20,562 nt of DNA. It comes from Coptodactyla brooksi (lineage: Eukaryota > Arthropoda > Insecta > Coleoptera > Scarabaeidae). The notes under the pieces are model-generated. The model did not search any database, was not told where the DNA came from, and was given only the letters and a program-made list of their open reading frames with translations. The stretch covers positions 1-20,562 of the forward strand of contig JAWQRM010000672.1 of NCBI GenBank assembly GCA_033557675.1, read 5' to 3'. The position numbers and the translations under genes are program-made. Positions 1-11,400 of this stretch are shown here, in pieces (the first letter of the stretch is position 1; every line of letters starts with the position of its first letter).

Positions 1-920
1 CATTTGTCCGATGTAGCTTTTTCGCAATTTAGCAGCTGATTTTATGAATGATTTTATCTTTCGGATTACCCAACCGACTTTGAATGGTGTTATTGTTGGT
101 AAAGGCTACTTTAAAATCAAACGTTTTTAACATATTAGCTAACCTTTTAGTGGTTTTATCATAGGGAAGTTTAATGAATTGTTTAAGTTTGTCTTTAGTT
201 AAAATATATAGTCAAGCATAGTTTGTTTACATATGTTCATTTTATTACTTTTTTCTTAAAATGTTGTGTGTTAGATTTTTATTACACCCGTTGTATGTAG
301 CTAGTTCTTCAATATATTTAAGTTCTTTTTTATATCTAGATTTGTTTAGTGGGACGTTTAGTAGCCTGTCTACCATATTATTAAATGACCCCATTTTATG
401 TTGGAAATGATAATTGGAATCTAATGTTATAAATCTCTTTGTGTTGCTCTCTTTCCGAAAGATATTCAATTCCAATTATATCCAATTCAGTTTTCCATCT
501 TTCTCTAATTCACAGGTGAACTTTATGCTTTCATATTCCGAAATTATTTCACTAAGGAAATCTTGAATGTTACTGTTTGCAGTATTAAAAATCGCGAACA
601 CACCATCCACGAATGTTAACCAAATTTTATAAAATTAAAATATTTAAGTTTTTGTTTTAGTTTAGTTTCCAAATAACCCATAAAGAGGTTGGGCAAAAAT
701 GGTGAAAGACGGTTACCCATTGCCGCTCCTTCTGTCTGTTTAAAGAATTTACCTATAAATCTGAAATAATTTAAATCCACACAGATTTTAGTTAAGTTGA
801 TGCATGCTTCGACATCTTTAGACGTTAGTTTATTTTGAATTAAGATATTTTTAAGGAAGGTTAAAGTTTCTTTTATTTATGTCCGTGTCTATCCACGTGA
901 TAACTCTGAATCATAGGATA
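1..920 (-). mobile_element. Penelope-like retroelement remnant (RT plus GIY-YIG start)
   Basis: Minus-strand reading in several frames gives a decayed Penelope-like element. From high to low coordinates it shows a segment ending FKQTEGAAMGNRLSPFL (about 695-750), which is the RT motif preceding PLxPxLAN-type sequence. Next comes FVDGVFAIF (about 590-613) at the usual YVDD catalytic box, then a conserved thumb-like stretch LDSNYHFQHKMGSFN (about 385-430). It ends with KSYIGQ at the window edge, the start of a GIY-YIG endonuclease. The second catalytic Asp is Gly (602-604). A frameshift near 620 and stops around 478 and near the GIY motif show it is dead. It continues beyond base 1 and lies upstream of, and antisense to, the obscurin exons. 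Confidence 0.75.
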
Positions 921-1567
921 AATAAAAAAATACAATTGATTAGGTTAATGCAAATAGTCAATTTGATGCAGCGGAGAGCATTGGGATTTTTTAAAATAAA
1001 GATAGAATATTTAATAACGGGCCTGGCCCTACCCCGATCTCTACGCTTTTTCACCTGATGGGTAAAAACGGGTCGAGACAATTGAAAAAGTAATTGGTGT
1101 GACCATTTTGGACGGCACTTAAAAACAGTTAGAGTAGGGGGTAGATATAGGCCAACACAGTTTCTGTTTTCATTCTCCTGACGAAGGTTTATTTTATTAG
1201 ATAAATCAAAACACATGTCGAGAGTGAGATTTTGAACAATCTTTGTGTGGTTAAAATATTTGTTAACTCCAGTAACTACGAGACCAGAGAGAATTAGTTT
1301 ATTTAATTTTAAACAAAATATAAAAAAAAGTGAATACGATATTTATTCTAAAAAGACCTTAAAGTACAGATTATATATATATTATCTGTAAGTACATTTT
1401 ATAATATATACATTAACTTTATCTGAATAGAAGTATTTTCTAACTATTAAATAAGATTACTCGAGAAATTCGAAATGTTATATAAGTGTTATATAAATCT
1501 AGTAGATATACTAATATCGTAATATGGAGTCATTCGGTGTAATACAGTTTTGTTAGTAGGTACCGTA
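921..1567. other. Non-coding stretch, no recognised gene
   Basis: AT-rich sequence between two element remnants, probably intronic to the obscurin gene. A 101-codon minus-strand open frame (911-1216) has no recognised motif and low-complexity hydrophobic content at its end. It may be the 5' part of the neighbouring Penelope-like remnant, but this cannot be shown. Confidence 0.5.
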
Positions 1568-2114
1568 TATACAGGATGACTGACAAAGAATAGCAGCTAA
1601 TCTTTCTAGCCTTTACAACATTTTATGTACGACGATCACCTTATTTTTTTTAAATGGCACGATGTACATTTTTTAATTAGCATAAAACCATACTTAAAAT
1701 TAAAAATTTTAAATATTAAAAAATATTTCATACTTGAAATTAAAAAATTCAAATGTACACAAGTAATGTGTACACTACAGCAACTGCCACAATTTAAGCG
1801 TGCTGTGAAAAACAAAAAGTGATCGGTTTTTGTTTTTACAGCACCCATGAATTTTGGCAATTGCAGTAGCATACACAGTTTTTGTATACATTTTAATTTC
1901 TTTTGCTCGAAATCTAATTTTCTGATACGTCGTTGGATTCGGAAAAGAATAATCTGCAATATGAAATGTGCGTGCCATTAAAAAATATCAGGCTGATCAT
2001 CAGATGTTGAATGTCATACAGGCTAGAAAGATTAGCTGTACCTGAAGTAGTAGTATTCATTCCACCACTTAATTTAGTTTTTAGTTTTTATGCGTTATAC
2101 AGTTACCCTGTATA
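1568..2114. mobile_element. Foldback / MITE-like element with TATACAGG ends
   Basis: The stretch is close to one long imperfect palindrome. The outer ends are TATACAGG (1568-1575) and CCTGTATA (2107-2114). CAGCTAATCTTTCTAGCCT (1594-1612) recurs as its reverse complement at 2020-2038. The two arms meet near 1820-1825, where GTGCTGTGAAAAACAAAAA faces TTTTTGTTTTTACAGCAC. Two antisense open frames (1625-1822 and 1636-1959) are products of this symmetry, not genes. A TA dinucleotide at each end would fit a Tc1/mariner-type target duplication around TACAGG...CCTGTA. No transposase is encoded, so this would be a non-autonomous element. Confidence 0.65.
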
Positions 2115-2320
2115 AGGCATAATAGCCATTATCAAATCATATTTTAAAGAATTCTGCATACTTCTAGCTTCTAATTCACCTACGTTTTAACATTATACTT
2201 TATTCTATGGTTCAGCGTGTACTTCAGCGTCATCGGGGCTTAAAGCTTGTTAGCATCTGCTTTTGCCTTCTCTATTTTCTTTTTTACAAGAAAACATCTC
2301 TTATTTTGTTGTTATTTCAG

Positions 2321-2461
2321 ATCGTGAATTTGTACATTCTGTAGAAAGAGAAGCTCACATGGACGGTATATCTTTGCAAATGAAAGCGAAGAAAGACATT
2401 ACTTCCCCTCCAGATGAACGACCTGTATTCACCAAAACACTAAGTGGTCGCAGCGTCGAAC
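2321..2461 (+). CDS. Unc-89: Obscurin exon: linker and start of Ig domain
   Basis: First exon visible. The acceptor is a polypyrimidine tract ending TTATTTCAG and the donor is GTAAGT. It begins two bases into the second half of a codon, so an upstream exon exists outside the window or in the element-rich region. It encodes a charged linker followed by RPVFTKTLSGRSVE, the A/A' strands of an I-set Ig domain completed by the exon at 3053. It ends in phase 1. Confidence 0.8.
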
Positions 2462-5400
2462 GTAAGTTATGTAATTGAATGAACTTTTTTGTCTATACTT
2501 GGCTTGATTTTATTTTCTTCGGGCATCTTTCTATTTCTTTCTATTCAACTACTTGATACATCTGCAGTATAACATATACACAATACATTTTAAAACATAA
2601 AGATCCACATAACCACAACATTTCAGCAGACTTCCAGCTAATGTTCTATTTCACGTTCTAACCCAAATAATAATGTTTTAAAATAACTCTGAAAATATTT
2701 ATAGGAGACGCTATATTCGAGAAGTTTCATGATCTGTCTCATAGATGGACAAATGGTGATAATGGTTTGTAAATACGTAAATTAATTATCACTGTCAGGA
2801 TTTTACTATTTTTTTACTGTTTCTTTGCCTATTTCTTGCAAATATATTTTTTTACGTTTTGCATGTATGTGCATTTTCTCACTTTTGTCTACTGTTTTTT
2901 TGATGTTACACATTCAACCGGTACTCACGAATACATTTTACACCTTCACACCTTTTCTTCAAATAACAATTTATAAATAAAGAAAGGGATGGAACCATGT
3001 CATATATCTTACTATTGCTTCATAATACCTGCTTGTTAACAAATTCTTACAGCTGGTCAGAGAGTATATCTAGAAATAGCTTTGGCTGAAACTCCCGATA
3101 GTTTAGTTTTCTTGAAGGACAATCAAGCTATCCTGGATCATGGCAATCGATTTATCGTAACATCTCGTGAAGAACATACAATATGGCGGCTGGAAATTAA
3201 AGATGCCGTAGAAAAGGATAGTGGCTTGTATACTGCTGTTGCTACTAATGCTAAAGGAAGATCAACTTGCTCTACTAGAATATTCATTCATAGACGTTAG
3301 TAAAACAAAACAAAATCTTCGGTGCTGTGATGTCCTAGTGATTCTTGTCCACGTGCTTCTTTGTTGGTTTTGGAAACTTTATCTCATCTTACCCAGTTCA
3401 CTAACTATTATGTTTTCTTTAGCGACAGAACAAGAACTACACAAACCATACTTTGAAGTCCAACTCAGAGATACTGAGCTCCTAGAAGATACTTATCTGC
3501 GTTTCATGATCAAAGTCAAAGGCGATCCTCATCCAGATGTGACATTGTAAGGCAAAAGCTTCATTTTCTCTTTTTTCTAATGCCTCCGTTTCAGCTTTAA
3601 AGATGGCATAAAAATTTCTGATACAAACGAAAGAGTTCGCGCCATCAAGGATCATGAACAAGCTGGTTTCTATGAGTTGGTCATACCTGATGTGAAACCA
3701 TCAGATGCTGGAGTTTACAAGTGTGTTGCTGTTAACAACCACGGTGAAGCAACATCCGAAGCAAAACTGACTATAACAGGTAAGAAATATCAAGGTAATA
3801 TGTCATCAAAGCGTATTTTCATATCTAAAAATTGGTTGTGTGCTAGTTGTATGCTATTTTTATCTAGCCGCACAACCATCTTCCAATCTTTGAAACCTTG
3901 GTATCTTGGAATCGGGGAACGTCGACTGGTGGTGCATTCAATTGCAAATGAGAACATATTCGCTATATACAGGAAGGTTCTTAATCAATGATGCATAGAA
4001 AAAGGACATATCCTTGACATTAAAATATTACGTTTTAGTCAAACTTATCTTCCGACACAGACAGAACTTTATTGCGCGTATAATCACGCTAACTTACATT
4101 GAATATATAATCTTAATACTCCTTAACTGCTATAAAAACCAACTATTTGTTTGGACCATTTGGCTTCGTAACAAAGTTTAAACAATTGTCACCACTACAC
4201 CAAAATTGAAAAATGAATGGTTGACGCACGTTTCGGGGACCCAGTTAGCATCATCAGGTGTTAGGATAGACCAAGTCTTTCATCGGTCCGAGACTTCCGA
4301 AATGTGGTTTTGTAACGTTTGGTTTCATAGCAAAGTTAAGCAGTTGTCACCATTTAACCAAAACGATAAATTAACTGCTCAACGTTCGTTCCTAAATGTT
4401 AATTTCTAAATTTTAAAATGCACCCAAGAGCCTCTTGTTGGACAGATTTCTGAGTAATCTTACGTGTTTTACATTAATCCTCTGATTGCTGTTAAAAACC
4501 TGTTTGGTTACGTTACTAACGTAGCCGAACATGTTTCCTTCCTCTACTCTCCAAACACATGTTCAGCTATGTAAGCAAGTTTTTAATAGTAATTATGGGA
4601 TTAGTGTAAAAAACGTGAGATTATTTAGAAATGTATCCAATAATAGATTCTTGGATGCATTTGAAAGTTTAAAAATTACTAAATGTAAAAATACAATTAA
4701 TAAAAACGGGACCTGACGAAATTTTTAAGTCCTTTGGACTCTTTTTACTCACGATGATGCTAACACGGGTAGCAAAACATGCATCGAGCAGGAAATTTTT
4801 TGTTTCAGTTGAGTGGTGACAATTACGCAACTTAGCATATAATAAAATTAGAATTTCGCTCAAAGTTGTCAATTCTTTCAAATCTTAGCGATGCTATATC
4901 AACAAACTTTATCAAATATTCTACATTGTTGTTATTTCAACAATCTTTGCGTCAGCATTAATAGATTTCATATCAGCAAGTTTCCTTCTCTGCTCATCCA
5001 TAAGATGTCATTATTCATCTGTTAAAGCTGTGGCATGAGGTTGCAATAAATCACCCATATTTTTAAAGGCTACTCCAAGATCCAATTCTCTTGCTATTTC
5101 CACCACTTTTGCAGCTACGTCCTCCACCGCAATAGTAAATCCACCGCAATAGTAAATACTTTCAAACTCCTGTTAATGTGAATATGTTGACCGCATCCTA
5201 TGAATTTTTTATGGCACCTAAAATCGTCAAAATTTCCCACAAGGTTTTTAATTTATTTTGTTTTGATCTTTTAAAAGAATCACTGCACAAACCTGCTATG
5301 GTTGTATTTTTTTTAACTGTGATAATTGATTCTTATGTATTTTTTAGAGCTAAAGCTGAAAATTACCATCATTCTATACCATCATGTCAAAATTGTTAAA

Positions 5401-8400
5401 AAGTCGAAAAATCGCGAAAATTTGAGACTTTAAAATAGCCTTACAACGTTCCTTAAAAAAAAGATTTTTTCAAATTAATTATTTTTTTAGCTTGTACTAA
5501 ACATTCTGATAGCAAAATAACTAGGAAGTCTGATAAGGAGTCCCTCGACTCCTTCAGTTTTCTAATGAAAGTTGCTATAAATGGCCCCAATTTTCTATTT
5601 TATGGCATTTTTCATTTAATTATATTCATTGTTTTTTTTTTTAAATTTTTAAGAGATACACTAGGTCATTGGAAACTTTCCCCTTACTCTCTTTCGATAT
5701 CAATGTCCCTTATGGAATCTACATTTTTTTTGTCCAAGATGAAACAGTTGACTTTCCATCGCTGAGTGCATGCGTGGACGACAACTTGGCCGAAAATATT
5801 AGTAATTCCCATAAATTCGAATTAAATTCTCCTTCCACCTCTGCATATTAAGTTAGGGTTGATGAAGCCATTTGTTTAAATCTTACTGAAAGAAGGTAAA
5901 TGTTTTACACACATCTATGATAAATTTCCGGCCTTATAAACTGCCCAACGAAAAGAGGGTGTTGTTTACTGTTATTAGGAAACTTCTCAAAGATGATGAT
6001 TTTGAGAAACAAATGGAAGTTGCGGAAAAATAAGTCTGGGGATCCTTTAAGGACGTAGTAACCGAGATTTTGAGTAATAAGAAATATCCGAACTTCAAAT
6101 CAATCGTTGACAACATGCTGCAGAAGCACAAAAACTTCGACAGTTCCACGAGGTTAAGGGTTCACTTCTTGAATTCGCATTGGAACTATTCTTTAAAACC
6201 TAGGTGCCGTTAGCGAAGAGATGGGTGAGAGATTTCATCAGAATATTAAAGAAATGGAATGGAGACATCAAGGAAAATAGTTTACTGACTATTGCTAGAT
6301 GACACTGAAATGAACCCCATACAGAACATAAAAGGAAAAGCGTGAAGCAGAGCAAAAGCGCTCCAAAGATACTTCCACATATGAAATATCATACATATAT
6401 CGTGTTAGTATAAACAAAAAAAGAGTAAAATATAAGAAAAGACATTTTAAGTCTATTTTGAAGTCTCATATTTTTGCAAACTTTTGACTTTTTAGGAATT
6501 TTGAAAGTTGTGATTTGGAAGAAGTCACAGAAGATCACAACTCACAATTATACATTGACCTGGAAACGGCTTTATGAACACTTATGTTTGTTCTTCGTGT
6601 AATTTATTTCTTGTTTGTAAAGCACCTATTCATTGCAAAGTAGTTCATCCATCTTCTACTTTTATTATTTTATCGTCTGCTGTGTTTTCATCTGAGTCTA
6701 TTTCCATTTTTTCAACTTGATATTCTTCCAGTTGATAGCATCAACCTTGCTTTAAATATACCACGATAAGTGTCGTCGTTCAAGACGAACTTCCGAAGAC
6801 CCTGGTCTTCTCATGATGATTTTTGTCTAACGTTCCTATTGTTGCAGTGTTACATTCCCGATTTACATTAGTGTTACATTATTTATGCACGTTTATACAC
6901 TGCTGCACGTTTATGCACGTTTATACACTCCATATTTCCAAATGATGATATTAATTTTCTGGGCTACTTTTACACAGTACCCATTTTTATAAAAGTTTTA
7001 TATATTTTTCACAAATGCCTTCACTGTATTAGATCCACCATTCTTCTAACAGTGACTATGATGTGCAGTATACTTTGATCAGAAACTTTTTCACGTGTGT
7101 TGCCTACACATTGGGTCCGCCAATAGTAATTCTAGGTTCGGATGTGTAATCTACGAATTCGATAACCAACGTATTCCAATTTGCATCGTTTGGCCCTCTT
7201 GTGCACCACAATATCTTCCAATTGTTGTTTGGCTTTTATTTTAGAAACCAAGAAGGTCTTTGACCAGGTGGTAGACAAAGAAGGTATTTTGACAGCTGGT
7301 GAGAAACCCAATTTTTCATGGAAAAGAGATGGCAAGGAGTTCGACCCCGAAGAGCGCTTCAAGGTACTCATGGGCGATGATGAGGACTCTTTAGCTCTTA
7401 TTTTCCAACATGTGAGACCCGAAGATGCTGGTTTATATACTTGTGTTGCCCAAACTTCAACCGGCCATATTAGTTGCAGTGCAGAACTTACAGTGCAAGG
7501 TATAGTGTCAAAAAATATGCTAGTACACGTAAAATCATACTTCTTTAGGCCAAATTGTTGAATTGCACCGTGAACCAGAAAAACCAGCTCTGGTAATTGA
7601 ACATCGTGAAGCCATTGCAGTGGTGGGCGGTCAAGCAATGTTGGAGTTGCAAGTTAAGGGTTTTCCCAAACCTAAAGTTAAGCTATCTCACGAAGGAAAA
7701 CCTGTAGAATCCAGTAATAAAGTAAAGTTCTTGTATGAAGATGAGGAAAGTTTATCGGTAGTGATCAAGAACGTAGAAGCATCAGACGCTGGAAAGTATG
7801 AAGTTACCGCAGAAAATGAACTTGGTCAAGATATACGAGAAATGACACTTTCTGTTAAAGCGCCGCCAAGCTTTAAGTCTAAAGTTGAGGATGTATCTAT
7901 TGCTGTTGAGGAAACTTTGAGAGTACCAATTAAAGTCGATGGTATACCGAAACCGACCATACAGTTCTACAAAGACGGCAAGGAAATTAAGCCATCTGAT
8001 CGCAATAAAATAATAGAAGAAGGCGACTGCCATACATTAATTATTGAAAAAACTACGCTCAACGATTCTGGATCTTACTCAGTTGTTGCCAGCAACGATG
8101 TTGCTCAAGTTTCAAAATTCTGGAACACTACCGTTTATACAAAACCAAGAGTGTTGAAGAAAATTGGTGAACATATCGTTTGCTCTCAACAAGATTTGGT
8201 TGTAATGAATCTTACATTGGAATCTGAACCGGCGCCTGAGATTTCTTGGTATCTAATGTTATACATCGTTTAATATTTAACGAATAAATTATTTTTAGGT
8301 TCAAAGATGGTAAAGAGATTACATCTACTGATCACTACTTAATTGAAAACGAAGGTAATACCTATATCTTGAAGATCTCTGGAGCCGTAACCACCGATTC

Positions 8401-11400
8401 AGCTTCATACAAATGTCGTGCCAAAAACATTCATGGTACAGTCGATGATGAGGTACGTGTTGACGTGAAATGCGCACCGAGAATCTTGAAGCCGTTAGTC
8501 GATATGACTGTGAATGAACATGATAAGGATGTTACTTTGGATGTTAAAGTAGAAGCTTATCCGAAGCCTAATGTAAAATGGTTCTTAGATGAAATGGAGA
8601 TCTGTGAGACAAGGTCAGAATTTACAAGAATCGAATCGGACGATGGCGTTCAACTAATCATCAAAGAAGTAGCAACCGAATTGTCAGGAAACTATTGTTG
8701 TAAACTGGTCAATGAGCTGGGTGGAACAGAAACTTCAGCTAAATTAACAGTAAATTGTAAGTAAGCTTAAGACTCGAAGCAAGTTCTTGACTGTATTTTT
8801 TCAAGGTAAACCTCGTATTATTAAGCATCTCAAGGACACCACTGTTGAGGAAGGTGCTACCCTTAATTTAGAAGTCGAACTCGAAGCCTGTCCAACACCA
8901 ACCGTTAAATGGCTGAGGAATGGAAATGAAGTATCAGCAGATGCCAGAATAAAAATTAGCAGAGATACCCAAAGAAATGAAACGTACAATTTGACAGTTA
9001 ATCTAATCAAATATGAAGAAGAGGGAGAATATGAAGTTGAAGTAACTAATTCGTTGGGTACAATAAATAGCAAGAGCTACGTTACTGTCCAAAGTAAGTA
9101 CTAGAGTAGTTCAACTGCAAGCTTAAAAGGATTATATTTACAAAAGGACAGTGTAAGTTAAATTTTTGGAGTATGTGAGTATTGAAATTACGTTCAGTTA
9201 TGCTTTCAAATAGTTTTATTCTTAAAATTTTTTGGGACAAAATCATCATAAAACTTTCTGTGTAAAATTGATTGTTGTATTTGAAATTTACCGCATGATT
9301 CATAATGATTACGATACATAAATCAATAGAAACATTACATGTTACACTGTCACAGTGCTACATAGATCACATTACAGAGGTAACACATACAAATGCTGAG
9401 GAGGTTGATCATGAGCCACCAAAAAAACTTATTGTGGAAGTAGTGGAAGAAGAAGAAGAACTAACAGCAACCCTTGGGGATAAAGTAGAAATTGAAGAAG
9501 TAGTGCAAGAACCTAAACAAGCACAAGGTAACTGTAAATCAAAACTAGCTATGTTACTAACTACATTATACCATTGTCCGCAAATGCGTGAACTCCAATC
9601 ATTGGAGTTGTATTTACAGCTTATCATTTGCTTATGCTTAATGTACTGTTCATGCATATCGCTTTATACACTATTTTGACAGACACAGATACTACTTGTG
9701 CTATTACAGTAGAGGAAGTCGACGATAAACTCCAAAAAGGTATTAAAGGTACTAAAGAGGATGCGAAATTATGTGATAAATGTATTGAAGAACCCCTGCA
9801 AGCAGATGAAGCTTATCTTCGTAAACCCAAACGAGGAAAATCAGTTCAGATTGAGGAATCAGTTATTGTGGAGATTGATGATAAAGTCACAGAGGTGGAA
9901 CAAAAAGATATTGAAATAAAACCCACAAAAGGCCAAAGCGTTGAAATTGAGGAAATCGATGTCATCGAGAAAGATCAGCCACAAAAGGTCTATGAGGAGA
10001 ATGTTGCTTCTGAACGTAAGAAGAGTAAAGTTGCTATCACAGAAGAGGTAGAAGTTCAAGAGGTCGATAAACCACAAAAGATTTCGGATATTGAAGAAAT
10101 CAATGCTAAACCACGAAAAAGTATAATTGCTACTACAGAAGAGGTAGAAATCGAAGAAGTTGAGAAAGCACTTGTGTTTCCTGGTGTCGAAGAGGTCTAT
10201 ACCAAATCACGACAAAGTGTACTTGCTACCACTGAAGAAGTACAGTTAGAACGAATTGATACACCACAAAACATATCTGATGTTAAGGATATCAAAGTGA
10301 AAGTAAGAAAGAGTATTGTTGCCACCACTGAAGAGGCTGAATTGCAAGAAATTGATAAATATCAACAAGTGTCTGCTGTTAAAGATATGAAACTCAAATC
10401 GCAGAAAAGTGTGGTTGCGAGCATAGAAGAAATCATAGACGATGACATTGAAAAAGCACAAAGATTTGAAGTTGAAAATGTTAGTCCAAAACCAAGAAAA
10501 AGTATTATAGCAACTGCTGAAGAAGCGCTTGAAATAGAACATGATGTCAATAAATCCAGGCGTAGGAGTAGTACTATAACTATAGAAGCTGCTCAAAGTC
10601 AGAGAGGTGTTAGGTCTGATGATACTGAGGTAGATAACGATGTTGAAGAGTTGCTAAATAAAGCCAAAAGACAAAGAAGTCTGATCCAGGATGTAAAGTC
10701 TGAAGATACAGGTCCAAAAGGTATAGTTACTTTCATCCCTCCAAATATATCTTATTTCTATTATTTCCACTATTCTACATTGCAAGCACTACATAATTTG
10801 GCACCTGTACACTACACCTGCTATAATACACTTATAGACTTACACCATAGCACGAACATCTCCAAAAGATTTCACTTTATGTTTTAGTTATAGCTTTTGA
10901 TGTTTGTGGATTTGTATGAAACCTAACTCTTTTTTGTGCAATATTCAGCACAATTTTTATTTTTGAGACAATACTATGTCCCTTAGATTTTTGATTGCCT
11001 TTTGTCAAAGGGTAAGTAGTACTTACTTAATCACAATAAGAAACTAAAAAAGATAATTAATACTAGTAAATGAAAGACGATTAATACTAGTAAACGATAA
11101 ATAGGTGTAAGAAGGAAATTGATATTAAGTTTGTATTTAGCATTACCGGTCATTACGGATACAAACATGAAAGACAGATCGCAATACGAATCGTTGGAAC
11201 TATCTTTCATGGTCAGAGGTACAGCAAATCCTCCTCCTATCGCAACATGGTCTGTTGATGGTAAAGTTCTCACTCCTTCAACTCCAAGAGTCACCATGAC
11301 ACAAAAGGGAGAAGAGTTCAGATTGGATATTAAAAAATTGGAACCTCAGGATGCCGGTGTTTATCAATGTACTCTCACAAATCCAGTTGGAGACGCCAAA

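Larger units (their letters stand above)
3780..7244 (+). other. 3.5 kb intron filled with transposon remnants
   Basis: The largest complete intron of the gene in the window, splitting two Ig domains at a phase 1 boundary. It holds Penelope pseudo-LTR repeats (4160-4841), a Penelope tail (4531-4716), a Tigger-type tail (about 4843-5127) and a pseudogene of an arthropod repetitive family (5826-6560). A short repeat lies at 6886-6929. I found no obscurin exon in it. The frame of the preceding exon stays open to 3991, but that extension has no Ig character. Confidence 0.75.

Noticed and set aside
911..1216. 101-codon minus-strand open frame
   Set aside because: No domain or codon pattern was recognised; possibly the 5' part of the nearby Penelope remnant, but unsupported as a gene.
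1625..1978. Overlapping open frames on both strands
   Set aside because: They arise from the internal symmetry of the foldback element.
3780..3991. Open frame continuing from the exon at 3595 for about 70 codons
   Set aside because: A consensus donor GTAAGA lies exactly at an Ig domain end, and the extension has no Ig or other domain character.
4223..4257. Active hammerhead ribozyme
   Set aside because: The conserved core is present but stem II does not pair and no stem I is evident, so only a fossil is claimed.
5535..5554. 8-bp perfect hairpin as a terminator or regulatory stem
   Set aside because: Intronic, in a eukaryotic gene and isolated; no functional context.
7132..7638. 168-codon antisense open frame
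   Set aside because: It lies opposite two confirmed Ig exons and their intron, and shows no motif; a shadow of coding sequence.
9409..10596. Several antisense open frames opposite the repeat region
   Set aside because: They come from the low-stop complement of Glu/Lys-rich codons and have Phe/Ser-rich composition without motifs.
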